Source: Formosa sediminum (GTDB lineage Bacteria; Bacteroidota; Bacteroidia; Flavobacteriales; Flavobacteriaceae). Taken from it: 64,000 bases of DNA. The position numbers and the translations under genes were made by a program. Below the pieces are notes generated by a model. The model made no database searches and was not told the origin of the DNA. It saw only the letters and a list, made by a program, of their open reading frames with translations. The DNA lies in NCBI RefSeq assembly GCF_007197735.1, contig NZ_CP041637.1, positions 2,141,001-2,205,000 on the forward strand. The letters run 5' to 3'. Within the stretch, counting starts at the first letter, position 1. Each line of letters begins with the position of its first letter. Shown piece by piece: positions 26,118 through 35,471 of this stretch.

Positions 26118-27360
26118 ACAGATGAAAACAACTATAAAATATAAGGTTGCATGCAGTATTGTTTTGGGGTGTTTTATAGGGTGTATTCCAAAGCTTGTCG
26201 CCCAAGATTTACAAACGTTAATTCAGTTGGGGTTAGAAGATAATCCAGGAATTAATACCGCCGATTTGCAATACCAAATAGCTTCAGAACGCGTAAATGA
26301 AGCTAACGCTTTGCCAGATACAGAATTTGGATTGGGATATTTTGTAAGCGAACCTGAAACACGAACAGGACCTCAAAAGTTTAAAGTCTCGGTCAACCAG
26401 ATGTTGCCATGGTTTGGAGCAATTACAGCACGTGAGAATTATGCAACGGCACTCGCAGATGCAGAATATGAACAGCTTGCAATTGCCCAACGTCAATTGG
26501 TGATGTCTATTTCTCAGAAATACTATAAATTATGGGCTAATCAAGAAACCCAACACGTTATGTTGGCTCAAAACGACATTTTAAACCAGTATAAAACACT
26601 GGCGTTAACTCGTGTAGAAGTGGGGCAAGCTACAGCAGTAGATGTGCTAAAATTGGAAATGCGAGCAAACGATATTTTAGAACGGCTAGCCATTTTAAAA
26701 CAAGAATATTTAGCCTTGCAAACAGCGCTTAATATGGATTTAAATCGCCAGAAAACAATAGACATTACAGTCACTTCAGATTTAAAAATTCCAGACCAAG
26801 AGCATTTAGATGAGGTAGAAATTACGAATTTGCATCCCGAATTATTACAGTATGATAAGTTGTATGAATCTGTAGAACACTCCGACCAATTGATAGCGAA
26901 ATCTCGAGCGCCAAGCATTGGTTTTGGAGTAGATTATATTGCGATAGAAAAACGGCAAGAGTATGTTGTCGATAATGGAAAGGACGTTTTAATGCCCATG
27001 TTGTCGGTGTCTATTCCTATATTTCAATCAAAATACAAATCTAAAAGTGTTCAAAATAAAATTCAAAAAGAAGCCTATCGTACTCAAAAAGTAGAACGAA
27101 AAAATAAACTGATTGCTTTGTTAGACACTGCAGAAAAAAATAGAACTGCGGCTAAAATTAGTTTTAATACACAAACTAAAAATTTAGAACAAGCCAAATA
27201 TGCGCAAGATATACTAATAAAAAGTTATGAAACAGGAGGCATAGATTTTAATGATGTTTTAGATATTCAGGAGTTGCAGTTGCAATATGACATTAAACGT
27301 ATTGAGGCCATCACCTCCTATTATCAAAACCAAACTATAATTAATTATATTACACAATAA
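26107..27360 (+). CDS. TolC-family outer-membrane efflux protein
   Basis: A 417-residue protein, counted from ATG 26107; the longer frame from 26050 only re-reads the end of cusA. A signal peptide is plausible (KYKVACSIVLGCFIGCIPKL, cleavage near VAQDLQ). The body is helical with OEP repeats: LQTLIQLGLEDNPGINTADL, VSVNQMLPWFGAITARENYA, VDVLKLEMRANDILERLA and the second repeat near the C-terminus (GGIDFNDVLDIQELQLQYDI). It would form the outer-membrane channel of the CusA/CusB system. It is followed after 25 bases by the DUF3347 lipoprotein gene. Confidence 0.88.
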   Translation: MNTKQMKTTIKYKVACSIVLGCFIGCIPKLVAQDLQTLIQLGLEDNPGINTADLQYQIASERVNEANALPDTEFGLGYFVSEPETRTGPQKFKVSVNQMLPWFGAITARENYATALADAEYEQLAIAQRQLVMSISQKYYKLWANQETQHVMLAQNDILNQYKTLALTRVEVGQATAVDVLKLEMRANDILERLAILKQEYLALQTALNMDLNRQKTIDITVTSDLKIPDQEHLDEVEITNLHPELLQYDKLYESVEHSDQLIAKSRAPSIGFGVDYIAIEKRQEYVVDNGKDVLMPMLSVSIPIFQSKYKSKSVQNKIQKEAYRTQKVERKNKLIALLDTAEKNRTAAKISFNTQTKNLEQAKYAQDILIKSYETGGIDFNDVLDIQELQLQYDIKRIEAITSYYQNQTIINYITQ

Positions 27361-27385
27361 ACAATAGAACTTAAGTATTTAAATT

Positions 27386-27910
27386 ATGACACACGTAAAA
27401 CAAATTATCAGTACAACCGTATTAGGAATCGTATTACTAACAGCAGCTTCTTGTAAACAAGACCCCAAGAAAACCGAAACACATGCAGCAGAAAGTGCAA
27501 CAGCAACGGTACAAGCTTCTCCAGAATTTAAGGATGCAACTGTTGCAGAAACATTTACACAGTATTTACAATTAAAAGATGCATTGGTACAAACAGATGC
27601 TGCGGCAGCTAAAAAGGCAGCCGAAGGTCTGGCAAGTACCACAGCTAATGATAGCATTAAGTCCTTAGCCACAGCAATAGCTGCCGCTAACGATATAGCC
27701 CAACAACGCGAGCAGTTTTCAGCCTTAACCACAACCTTAAAACCAGTACTAGTCGCAAATTTATCAGCAGGAGAAGTGTACGAACAACATTGCCCGATGG
27801 CTTTAAATGGCGGAGCTAACTGGTTTGCGGTAGAACAGCAAATTAACAATCCGTATTATGGCGATAAAATGTTACGTTGCGGCTTGGTGCAAGAGACCTT
27901 AAAGTTATAA
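27386..27910 (+). CDS. DUF3347 lipoprotein
   Basis: A 174-residue lipoprotein. The signal peptide ends with a lipobox (LLTAASCKQD, Cys-23). The DUF3347 domain (about 45-174) begins FTQYLQLKDALVQTD and ends with the family hallmark EQHCPMALNGGANWF and NNPYYGDKMLRCG. The conserved Cys-Pro-Met and Met-x-x-Cys residues are good Cu/Ag ligands. Known relatives are fused to, or encoded beside, CusB-like adaptors, and indeed the CusB at 31888 carries the same domain at its C-terminus. A periplasmic metal carrier role is inferred. Confidence 0.85.
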   Translation: MTHVKQIISTTVLGIVLLTAASCKQDPKKTETHAAESATATVQASPEFKDATVAETFTQYLQLKDALVQTDAAAAKKAAEGLASTTANDSIKSLATAIAAANDIAQQREQFSALTTTLKPVLVANLSAGEVYEQHCPMALNGGANWFAVEQQINNPYYGDKMLRCGLVQETLKL

Positions 27911-27978
27911 AACAAGCGTTTCTAATATTAAGAAGCGTGGGCAGCTACGATTGGTAATTTAGTAAGACAATAAAGACT

Positions 27979-28542
27979 ATGATGCAACAGCTTTACATTA
28001 AAAATATGGTATGCGACCGCTGTAAAACCTCTGTAAAACAGGTGTTGGAAGCACTTCATGTGCCTGTGCATGCTGTACATTTAGGGCAGGTGTATGTGGA
28101 GCAGATAAACCCTAATACATATGCGTTGCTAGATGAAAGGCTTAATGCCTTGGGATTTGAGTTGATTGCTGATGAAGATGATGTACTTATTGAACAGATT
28201 AAAACGCTACTCATTAAAAATTTAGAAGCAAAAACACCTTTGCACTTGAAAACTTCCGACATGTTAACTCAGTCCATACCTAAAACATATTCGGTATTAA
28301 GTAAACTATTTAGCAAGCGTATGGGCATTACCATAGAGAAATATGTTATTCAGTTAAAAATTGAAAAAGTGAAAGAGTACTTGCAACTTGGGCAGTTACA
28401 ATTTTCGGAAATCGCAGATAGTTTGGGGTATACCAGTAGCAGTCATTTGGCAAATCAGTTTAAATCCGTAACCGGAATGTCTATGAGCGATTATAAGGCT
28501 TTAGAAGATTGGGACCGTAAAACCATTGACAAAATTATATAA
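27979..28542 (+). CDS. AraC-family regulator with N-terminal HMA-like domain
   Basis: A 187-residue protein with two parts. Residues 1-75 look like a heavy-metal-associated domain: LYIKNMVCDRCKTSVKQVLE has the C-x-x-C motif at Cys-12/Cys-15, followed by the usual beta-alpha-beta pattern and LNALGFELI. Residues about 95-187 are an AraC DNA-binding domain: KLFSKRMGITIEKYVIQLKI, LQLGQLQFSEIADSLGYTSS and SSHLANQFKSVTGMSMSDYK. It is most simply a one-component metal sensor controlling the surrounding copper genes. It lies 68 bases after the DUF3347 gene and 68 bases before copA. Metal sensing is inference from the CxxC domain. Confidence 0.85.
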   Translation: MMQQLYIKNMVCDRCKTSVKQVLEALHVPVHAVHLGQVYVEQINPNTYALLDERLNALGFELIADEDDVLIEQIKTLLIKNLEAKTPLHLKTSDMLTQSIPKTYSVLSKLFSKRMGITIEKYVIQLKIEKVKEYLQLGQLQFSEIADSLGYTSSSHLANQFKSVTGMSMSDYKALEDWDRKTIDKII

Positions 28543-28584
28543 GTATTGTCCATAATAATGCAATAGGAGTTGGTGATTAAATGG

Positions 28585-28592
28585 TAATTTTG
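28585..28592 (+). promoter_or_regulatory. Candidate -7 element TAATTTTG upstream of copA
   Basis: TAATTTTG matches the Bacteroidota -7 consensus and ends 18 bases before the copA ATG. No good -33 TTG at 19-21 bases is present, which would fit an activator-dependent promoter, but the call is weak. Confidence 0.4.
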
Positions 28593-28610
28593 TAGTCTAA
28601 TATAAAGAGA

Positions 28611-31394
28611 ATGAAACATATATATAACATATCTGGAATGACCTGTAATGGCTGTCGTGGCCATGTGGAGACTATATTGTCTAATGTGGAAGGCGTGACT
28701 AAAGCCGAAGTGAATTTAGAACGCGCTGAAGCGATACTTACAATGAAAACGCATATCCCCTTAGAAACATTTCAACAAGCTTTAGAAGCCGATGGCGGAC
28801 GTTATGGTATAGACCAATCGCCACGCACGCCTACAAACGAAATGGAAACAGATGGAGATGCAACGTCCTATTGTGCTTCAACTACAGCGCATGCTAAAAC
28901 ACAGACTACAACGTATCAGGTACATGGGATGACGTGTAACGGTTGTCGAGCTCATGTAGAAACGATTTTAAATCAAGTTGAAGGGGTTAAACACGCAGCA
29001 GTAGATTTAGAAACATCTGAAGCAACTATTACTGCTGAAAATCCAATACCTATAGAAACGTTTCAACATGCCTTAAAAGCCGATGGCGATACCTATACCT
29101 TGCATCCGTTAGGTACACCCAAGGCTAAATTGCCAACAAAAAAAGCTAAAGCTACTGGTGCAGGTACATATTATTGTCCTATGCATTGTGAAGGAGATAA
29201 AACGTATGATACACCTGGAGACTGCCCAGTGTGCGGGATGGATTTGGTAAAGGAACAAACAGCATCTCCCACTAAAACCCAATATACTTGCCCGATGCAT
29301 CCAGAAGTGGTGCACGATACACCTGGAGATTGTCCCATATGCGGGATGGATTTAGTCCCTATGGCACCCGAACCGTCGGCAGAAGAACACACGTATAATA
29401 CTCTGGTTAACAAATTAAAAATAGCCACTGTATTTACCATTCCAATTTTTATAATTACAATGTCTGATATGCTTCCTAATAATCCGTTATACCAAATTCT
29501 ACCACTAAAAATGTGGAATTGGGTACAGTTTGCCTTATCGATTCCGGTGGTGTTTTATGCCACGTGGATGTTTTTTGAGCGGGCTTTTAGAAGTGTAAAA
29601 ACAGGACACCTCAATATGTTTACACTTATTGGTATAGGTGCGGGTATTGCCTGGTTATTTAGTGTGTTTGGGTTGTTATTTCCAGCAGTAATTCCCACTC
29701 AGTTTAAAACAGATTCAGGTACGGTACATGTGTATTTTGAAGCTGCTACAGTAATACTTACCTTGGTATTAATGGGGCAAGTCTTAGAAGCTCGGGCACA
29801 CAGTAAAACCAATGATGCCATAAAGGCCTTATTAAATCTAGCACCAAACGAGGCCACACGTGTAGTAGATGGAAAAGATGAGGTTGTTGCAATAGACATT
29901 ATACAAGAAGGTGATCTATTACGTGTGAAGCCAGGCGGTAAAATTCCGGTAGATGGACATGTTCAAGAGGGGGTAAGTACCGTAGACGAATCTATGATTA
30001 CTGGCGAACCTGTTCCTGTAACAAAACAGCAAGGCGATGCGGTAAGTGCCGGAACAATAAACGGTAAACAATCCTTTTTAATGCGTGCAGAAAAGGTGGG
30101 TAACGATACCTTATTATCTCAAATTATAGAACTGGTAAATACTGCCAGCCGTAGTCAAGCTCCTATTCAGAAATTAGCCGATAAAATATCTGGGTATTTT
30201 GTGCCAGTAGTGGTCGGTATTGCAGTGCTAACTTTTATATTATGGGCTGTATTCGGGCCAGAGCCAAGGTATGCCTATGCGTTTGTAAATGCCATTGCTG
30301 TCCTCATTATAGCTTGTCCCTGTGCGTTAGGGTTAGCAACACCCATGTCTGTTATGGTAGGAATTGGAAAAGGTGCCCAACAGGGTGTGCTAATTAAAAA
30401 TGCAGAAGCCTTGCAGCGTTTACATGCCGTAAATACATTAATTATTGATAAAACCGGAACTATTACAGAAGGGAAACCATCGGTAGAAGCGGTTCAGAGC
30501 GTTTCTGAATCTTTAGATGAGACGACCATATTGCAATATATAGCCTCTTTAAACACACATAGTGAACACCCCCTTGCCGAAGCGACCCTAGCTTATGCCC
30601 AATCAAAATCTGTAACTCTACGTCCTGTAACCGATTTTAACGCCATATCTGGACAAGGTGTTACGGGTATAATAGATAATACATTTATGGCTTTAGGGAA
30701 TGCTAAACTTATGGAGACTACAAATGCTACGGTTCCTACAGCGTTAGAAACTACGGTAACAAAAGCCCAAAAACAAGGAAAAACAGTATCTTATTTAGCA
30801 GTGAATGGTGCTGCGGTGGGCTGTGTTATAATTACAGATAAAATAAAATTTACGAGTAAACAAACGCTTAAAACCTTACAAGATTCTGGAATAGACGTTT
30901 TAATGTTAACTGGAGACAATGAAGATACTGCCCGCGCTGTAGCCGAAGAATTAGGATTAGCCCATTATAAAGGTAGTATGTTGCCGCAAGATAAATTAGC
31001 GGAAGTAGAACGGTTGCAGGCTGAAGGTAACATTGTAGCTATGGCGGGCGATGGTGTTAATGATGCGCCTGCGTTAGCAAAAAGTAATGTGGGTATTGCT
31101 ATGGGTACTGGAACAGACGTGGCTATAGAAAGTGCAGAAATTACATTAGTAAAAGGGGATTTACATGGTATTTTAAAAGCACGTCATTTAAGTACGGCTG
31201 TCATGAAAAATATTAAACAAAACCTTTTCTTTGCTTTAGTATATAATAGCGTTGGGGTGCCCATTGCTGCAGGTATTTTATATCCCATTTTTGGGCTATT
31301 ATTATCACCAATGATTGCCGCTTTAGCAATGAGTTTTAGTTCAGTTTCTGTAATTGCAAATGCATTACGTTTACGAACGACCAACATAAATTAA
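28611..31394 (+). CDS. copA: Copper-translocating P1B-type ATPase
   Basis: A 927-residue pump that exports Cu(I)/Ag(I) across the inner membrane using ATP. The N-terminus carries two HMA domains ([17 protein letters not shown] at about 5 and [17 protein letters not shown] at about 104). Two heavy-metal-binding Cys/His modules follow ([20 protein letters not shown] at about 184 and [20 protein letters not shown] at about 224). The membrane core has the copper motif [14 protein letters not shown]. The cytoplasmic part has [27 protein letters not shown], the HP motif in [10 protein letters not shown] and [15 protein letters not shown]. Four N-terminal metal sites is rich for this family. It lies 12 bases before the DUF305 gene. 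Confidence 0.95.
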   Translation: MKHIYNISGMTCNGCRGHVETILSNVEGVTKAEVNLERAEAILTMKTHIPLETFQQALEADGGRYGIDQSPRTPTNEMETDGDATSYCASTTAHAKTQTTTYQVHGMTCNGCRAHVETILNQVEGVKHAAVDLETSEATITAENPIPIETFQHALKADGDTYTLHPLGTPKAKLPTKKAKATGAGTYYCPMHCEGDKTYDTPGDCPVCGMDLVKEQTASPTKTQYTCPMHPEVVHDTPGDCPICGMDLVPMAPEPSAEEHTYNTLVNKLKIATVFTIPIFIITMSDMLPNNPLYQILPLKMWNWVQFALSIPVVFYATWMFFERAFRSVKTGHLNMFTLIGIGAGIAWLFSVFGLLFPAVIPTQFKTDSGTVHVYFEAATVILTLVLMGQVLEARAHSKTNDAIKALLNLAPNEATRVVDGKDEVVAIDIIQEGDLLRVKPGGKIPVDGHVQEGVSTVDESMITGEPVPVTKQQGDAVSAGTINGKQSFLMRAEKVGNDTLLSQIIELVNTASRSQAPIQKLADKISGYFVPVVVGIAVLTFILWAVFGPEPRYAYAFVNAIAVLIIACPCALGLATPMSVMVGIGKGAQQGVLIKNAEALQRLHAVNTLIIDKTGTITEGKPSVEAVQSVSESLDETTILQYIASLNTHSEHPLAEATLAYAQSKSVTLRPVTDFNAISGQGVTGIIDNTFMALGNAKLMETTNATVPTALETTVTKAQKQGKTVSYLAVNGAAVGCVIITDKIKFTSKQTLKTLQDSGIDVLMLTGDNEDTARAVAEELGLAHYKGSMLPQDKLAEVERLQAEGNIVAMAGDGVNDAPALAKSNVGIAMGTGTDVAIESAEITLVKGDLHGILKARHLSTAVMKNIKQNLFFALVYNSVGVPIAAGILYPIFGLLLSPMIAALAMSFSSVSVIANALRLRTTNIN

Positions 31395-31406
31395 AATTAA
31401 AAAATT

Positions 31407-31895
31407 ATGGAACAGTTAAAGACATATTTTAAAGAGAATACATATTCACGCTTTTTTTTAATGCTTGGAGCATCCTTTATTTGCATGTATGTTACCATGT
31501 ACTTAAATACATATGCGATAGCGCATGTATACTTTAGTTTAACACGGTTTTACATGACGTGTTTAGGCATTTCTACAATGGCTATAATTATGTTGTTGTT
31601 TATGCTAAACATGTATAAGAACAAGGCTAAGAACAGTGCTATAATTATAGGGAGCATCGTGCTTTTTATGACGGCATTAACTTTGGTAAGAATGCAAAAA
31701 CCATTAGTTGGAGATTTACTGTGGTTAAGAGCAATGATTCCGCATCATTCTATTGCTATTTTAACTAGTGAACGTGCAGATATTCAAGACCCAGAAGTGA
31801 AACAATTGGCTGAAGATATAATTGAAACACAACGCAAAGAGATTGAAACTATGAAGCTTATGATTAAACGTCTTGAACAGCAACAAAATGACTAA
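31407..31895 (+). CDS. DUF305 membrane protein
   Basis: A 162-residue protein with three hydrophobic segments (about 16-38, 42-68 and 78-94), followed by a short DUF305 C-terminus. That region has LLWLRAMIPHHSIAILTSER (about 104-123), the conserved MIPHH metal-ligand-like motif, then LAEDIIETQRKEIETMKLMI. DUF305 proteins are often beside copper genes and may bind copper through Met/His; the precise role is unknown. It overlaps the CusB gene by 8 bases from ATG 31888, so the two are probably coupled. Confidence 0.82.
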   Translation: MEQLKTYFKENTYSRFFLMLGASFICMYVTMYLNTYAIAHVYFSLTRFYMTCLGISTMAIIMLLFMLNMYKNKAKNSAIIIGSIVLFMTALTLVRMQKPLVGDLLWLRAMIPHHSIAILTSERADIQDPEVKQLAEDIIETQRKEIETMKLMIKRLEQQQND

Positions 31896-33648
31896 GAATT
31901 TTTTATATCTCGGTTTAGCTTTGGTCGTGGGTATTGGCCTTGGATATTTGTTCTTTAGCCAGTCGTCGGCTACAGATTCTGAAGTATCTCACGAGCATAA
32001 TCAGGATCATTTACTAGGTGCAGAACAACAATGGACCTGTGCCATGCATCCACAAATTGTAAGAACCGAGCCTGGAGATTGCCCAATATGTGGCATGTCA
32101 CTTATTCCTCTACAGCTGGAGAGCGATCGTATCTCACCACAGCAGTTTCAATTAACAGCACATGCCGCTGCTTTGGCAAATATTGAAACGACTACAGTTG
32201 GTGAGACCTGGTCGGGTGCTGCTCAGTTACAATTGTCTGGAACTATAGCTGTAAATGAAGATGAGGTGTTTGTGCAACCTGCCCATTTTAATGGGCGTAT
32301 AGAAAAACTTTATGTCACTTCTGTAGGTCAACATATTACAAAAGGCCAGTTAGTGGCAAAAATATATTCTCCAGCCTTAATTAGTGCACAACAGGAATTA
32401 ATCACGGCTTATAAGCTACGGGCTTCGCAACCCGATTTATATCTCGCTGTACGAAAGAAGTTTAAAAATTGGATGATTCACGACACGCAATTGCAAGAGA
32501 TTGAGCATTCGGGTAGGGTTATTAATCCGTTTAATATCTATGCGCATGTCTCTGGAACAGTCTCTGAAATTACAGTAAAAGAAGGCGACCACATAATGGA
32601 TGGCAATGCAATTTTTAAAGTGGCCAATTTAAAGACGGTTTGGGCTGAATTTGATGCTTACGAAAATCAGCTTCGCGATGTGTCGGTTGGGCAGGACGTA
32701 ACAATAGCTACAAAAGCATATCCTAACCAAACGCATACGTCTAAAATTGCATTTATAGATCCTATTTTAAATGCCAACACAAGAACGGTAGCAGTACGCG
32801 TGGTTTTGAATAATACTGATCAAAAATTTAAACCAGGCATGTTTGTCTCTGGAATTATTTCTAGAGCACAACAGGAACCTTCGGAACTGTTAAGTATTCC
32901 TGCATCGGCAGTGCTATGGACAGGTAAACGGTCGGTAGTGTATTTAAAAATGCGCAACGATACACCTGTTTTTGAAATGCGCGAAATAGAACTAGGAGCA
33001 AAAGTAGGCGAAAATTACGACGTGCTAAACGGATTGCATCGTGGCGATGTTGTAGTCACACATGGTACATTTACTGTAGATGCAGCCGCACAATTACAAG
33101 GAAAGCCGTCTATGATGAATAAGCAGATGGATTTAAAATCCGATTCAATAACTGTTATTGATACCAAAATACATACGGTGCAATCTTTTGATGCTGTTCC
33201 TATAGCTTTTCAAAAAGAACTGGAAACCTTCCTATATTCCTATATTAATTTAAAAGATAAATTGGTGGCAAGCGATTTGGAATTGGCAACTAAACAGGCA
33301 AAACAGCTTTGGGAGCAATTACAAGCTATAGAGGCTACGGCTCTGTCTGCTCATCCAAAAATGCAGGAGACGTGGTTAACATTATCTCATCAAATGAAAA
33401 ATGATATGGTTGATATTCAAAATGTTAAAGCCTTGTCGGAATTGCGTTCACAATTTTCTGTATTAAGCTTAGATTTAAAACAGCTAATTGAAACTTTTGG
33501 AATTTCGGTTCAAGTGTATGTGCAATATTGCCCTATGGCTAACAAAAATAGAGGTGGATATTGGTTGAGTTTATCTGAAGATATTTTAAATCCGTATTAT
33601 GGAGATCAAATGTTGAGCTGTGGCGAAAATGATAAAATACTAGGTTAA
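31888..33648 (+). CDS. cusB: CusB-type RND periplasmic adaptor with metal-binding and DUF3347 domains
   Basis: A 586-residue protein from ATG 31888; a TTG at 31873 would add five residues. The N-terminus is one membrane helix (LYLGLALVVGIGLGYLFF). A heavy-metal-binding module follows (WTCAMHPQIVRTEPGDCPIC, about 50-69). The adaptor proper has IEKLYVTSVGQHITKGQLVA, VSGTVSEITVKEGDHIMDGN and VGQDVTIATKAYPNQ. A C-terminal DUF3347 domain starts at about 440 (LYSYINLKDKLVASDLEL) and ends QYCPMANKNRGGYWLSLSED and NPYYGDQMLSCGEND. It would deliver metal to CusA and join it to the TolC-like channel. It lies far from cusA, on the other side of copA, an uncommon order. Confidence 0.9.
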   Translation: MTKNFLYLGLALVVGIGLGYLFFSQSSATDSEVSHEHNQDHLLGAEQQWTCAMHPQIVRTEPGDCPICGMSLIPLQLESDRISPQQFQLTAHAAALANIETTTVGETWSGAAQLQLSGTIAVNEDEVFVQPAHFNGRIEKLYVTSVGQHITKGQLVAKIYSPALISAQQELITAYKLRASQPDLYLAVRKKFKNWMIHDTQLQEIEHSGRVINPFNIYAHVSGTVSEITVKEGDHIMDGNAIFKVANLKTVWAEFDAYENQLRDVSVGQDVTIATKAYPNQTHTSKIAFIDPILNANTRTVAVRVVLNNTDQKFKPGMFVSGIISRAQQEPSELLSIPASAVLWTGKRSVVYLKMRNDTPVFEMREIELGAKVGENYDVLNGLHRGDVVVTHGTFTVDAAAQLQGKPSMMNKQMDLKSDSITVIDTKIHTVQSFDAVPIAFQKELETFLYSYINLKDKLVASDLELATKQAKQLWEQLQAIEATALSAHPKMQETWLTLSHQMKNDMVDIQNVKALSELRSQFSVLSLDLKQLIETFGISVQVYVQYCPMANKNRGGYWLSLSEDILNPYYGDQMLSCGENDKILG

Positions 33649-33809
33649 AAAAGGATAAATATTTGTTTTATAATAACATCCGTATTTCTTTAATAAGAAT
33701 AATTCAATATTTAGTATAAACAAAATCTATGGTTAATGTGCTATTGTTTAAAAATTTTAATGTTTATTTGTGTCTGTTTTAATCACCTAATTAATTAAAA
33801 AATTAAATA

Positions 33810-34070
33810 ATGGAAGTCTTATTAGATAATGTAATACCAGAGAATAACCCTCGAACTTTTACAACAAATGCTTCAGAACACAAGGATTTAATTAAAATAA
33901 AACAGGCTATAATGGCATTGGAAGGCGTAGAATCTGTAGAGTTTACGGATGTTGTTTTTCCAAAACAATTTATCGTATCGGTCTCCGAAATGATTGAAGT
34001 GAGATTTGTTGAAGAAGCCGTAAATGATTTGGGTTTTAATGCATTACCAAAAGAGTTTTTATCTTTCTAA
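33810..34070 (+). CDS. Small HMA-like protein lacking the metal-binding cysteines
   Basis: An 86-residue protein. Residues 20-80 have the beta-alpha-beta-beta-alpha-beta pattern of heavy-metal-associated domains (DLIKIKQAIMALEGVESVEF, then VSEMIEVRFVEEAVNDLGFN), but there is no Cys at all in the protein. It may be a degenerate chaperone-like domain or have a protein-binding role. It has its own 161-base upstream region and a strong terminator downstream, so it may be a separate unit from the cus/cop operon. The function is unknown. Confidence 0.65.
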   Translation: MEVLLDNVIPENNPRTFTTNASEHKDLIKIKQAIMALEGVESVEFTDVVFPKQFIVSVSEMIEVRFVEEAVNDLGFNALPKEFLSF

Positions 34071-34080
34071 ATATAAAGAA

Positions 34081-34113
34081 AAGCTAGTAAAATTATTTAC
34101 TAGCTTTTTTTTA
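34081..34113 (+). terminator. Rho-independent terminator between convergent genes
   Basis: A perfect 11-bp stem, aagctagtaaa (34081-34091) and tttactagctt (34096-34106), with a 4-base loop is followed by a T run. Flanking A and T runs let it work in both directions, for the gene at 33810 and the minus-strand gene at 34130. Confidence 0.9.
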
Positions 34114-34129
34114 TAGGTGCTTGTAATGT

Positions 34130-34567
34130 TTATTTTAGACCGTAAAGTGTGACATCTGCAGTACCATTTAGGATTCCTTTAGTATCGTACCAAAATTCTA
34201 TACTTCTTAATTTACGCTTGCCTCCAATTAGATCAATAATGCGACTTTCACCATTTTTAGGAATGGTAAAACGCGTTTCTACCTTTTGTGCAGTACCAGT
34301 TTCATAATTTACCACTAAACGGTGCATGTTTACTGGAGCGTCTTTGACTTTAAATTTAATTTTTCTATAAGAATCAAATGGGCCAGGGATATTAATTTTG
34401 TCGTGGTCTCCGGTGTGTTTTGCATGTGTAGTCCCGAGTTTTACCCAGCTTACAGCAGCGGTTTTATTAATAGGCCTTGTTTTTATGTTGCGTTGAGCTA
34501 TAATATATTGTATGCTACATAAGCAGATAGCAAACATTACAACTAGCGTTTTTGTGGTTAGTTTCAT
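34130..34567 (-). CDS. Secreted hypothetical protein (DUF2541-like)
   Basis: A 145-residue protein from ATG 34567, chosen because MKLTTKTLVVMFAICLCSIQ then begins a normal signal peptide ending near IIAQR; an upstream ATG at 34591 adds eight residues. The mature part is all beta in character. VSWVKLGTTHAKHTGDHDKI, YRKIKFKVKDAPVNMHRLVV and LRSIEFWYDTKGILNGTADV resemble small periplasmic DUF2541 proteins. The family resemblance is from memory and the function is unknown. It ends 17 bases beyond the shared terminator. Confidence 0.6.
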   Translation of the reverse strand: MKLTTKTLVVMFAICLCSIQYIIAQRNIKTRPINKTAAVSWVKLGTTHAKHTGDHDKINIPGPFDSYRKIKFKVKDAPVNMHRLVVNYETGTAQKVETRFTIPKNGESRIIDLIGGKRKLRSIEFWYDTKGILNGTADVTLYGLK

Positions 34568-34655
34568 ATGAGTATTATTAATTATTAGCATTTAAAGATA
34601 CTTAAAAACTATAATAAAAATATAGTTGTAATAAAATGTAATACTGAGTTTACTT

Positions 34656-35405
34656 TTATATAATTTTTTTTATAACTCGAAGTTTATGGGTGTGCATATT
34701 TCTATCTACATTATAAATTCCAGAATGATCTAGTCTGTCTATGCGTACTTTACCATGAGCATGTATAATATAATTGTCATTCATAATAAGGCCTACGTGA
34801 ACAATTTTGCCTTCATTATTATCAAAAAATGCAAGATCTCCGGCTTCACTTTCTTCAATAAAACTAAGGGCTTCACCTTGGGTAGCTTGTTCAGAAGCGT
34901 CTCTGAAAATTTTGTAGCCATTTAATTTATATACCATTTGCGTTAAGCCCGAACAATCTATACCAAAAGGTGTTTTACCGCCCCATAAATATGGTGCATT
35001 TAAATACATAAAAGCCGTATGTATAAGATTAGATTTGGGTAAAACAGCTTCAGAAGTGGTGCCATCGTGTGTGTGATGAAGCACGTCTAAACTATTCAAT
35101 GTTGCGCCTAAAGGTATAGGATAAAGCTGATTATTGGCATCGTTAACAAATTCAACCAAATCGGTCGCAATTTTAGGTGATTCAGAATCCAGTCTATTAT
35201 AAATCGCTTCAGGGATTTCTACATATTGTTTGGTATCAATCCAGCCTTCATAAGCATCGAAAGCTAATCTTATTCTACACCAGTTTTTTCGTTGTTCTAA
35301 CACTTTAAAATGTTCGCCATAAAGTACCTGAGACACAAGCTCGGAAGCATCAGAAGGTTCTATTCTTAAAGGTACAATGCTTAAATTACAAACGCCGTAT
35401 TGCAT
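34656..35405 (-). CDS. C40 family peptidase (NlpC/P60) with SH3-like domain
   Basis: A 249-residue protein. The N-terminal half has a bacterial SH3 fold (VLYGEHFKVLEQRKNWCRIR, AYEGWIDTKQYVEI). The C-terminal NlpC/P60 domain (about 125-249) has the catalytic Cys in GIDCSGLTQMVYKLNGY, His in KIVHVGLIMND and the third residue in IIHAHGKVRIDRL. It would cut peptide stems or cross-links of peptidoglycan. No signal peptide is evident at MQYGVCNLSIVPLRIEPSDA, so it may act on imported muropeptides, as YkfC-like enzymes do; that is inference. It lies 66 bases downstream of the thiolase gene. Confidence 0.9.
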   Translation of the reverse strand: MQYGVCNLSIVPLRIEPSDASELVSQVLYGEHFKVLEQRKNWCRIRLAFDAYEGWIDTKQYVEIPEAIYNRLDSESPKIATDLVEFVNDANNQLYPIPLGATLNSLDVLHHTHDGTTSEAVLPKSNLIHTAFMYLNAPYLWGGKTPFGIDCSGLTQMVYKLNGYKIFRDASEQATQGEALSFIEESEAGDLAFFDNNEGKIVHVGLIMNDNYIIHAHGKVRIDRLDHSGIYNVDRNMHTHKLRVIKKII

Positions 35406-35471
35406 TAATTAACTATTGGATTTTGGTCTAAATATAGAATTTAATGAGTTTTTAAAAAATAATATTGACAT

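Noticed and set aside
29171-29440. Minus-strand Cys/His-rich ORF opposite copA
   Set aside because: It is the complement of the two metal-binding modules of CopA, which explains its repeated appearance.
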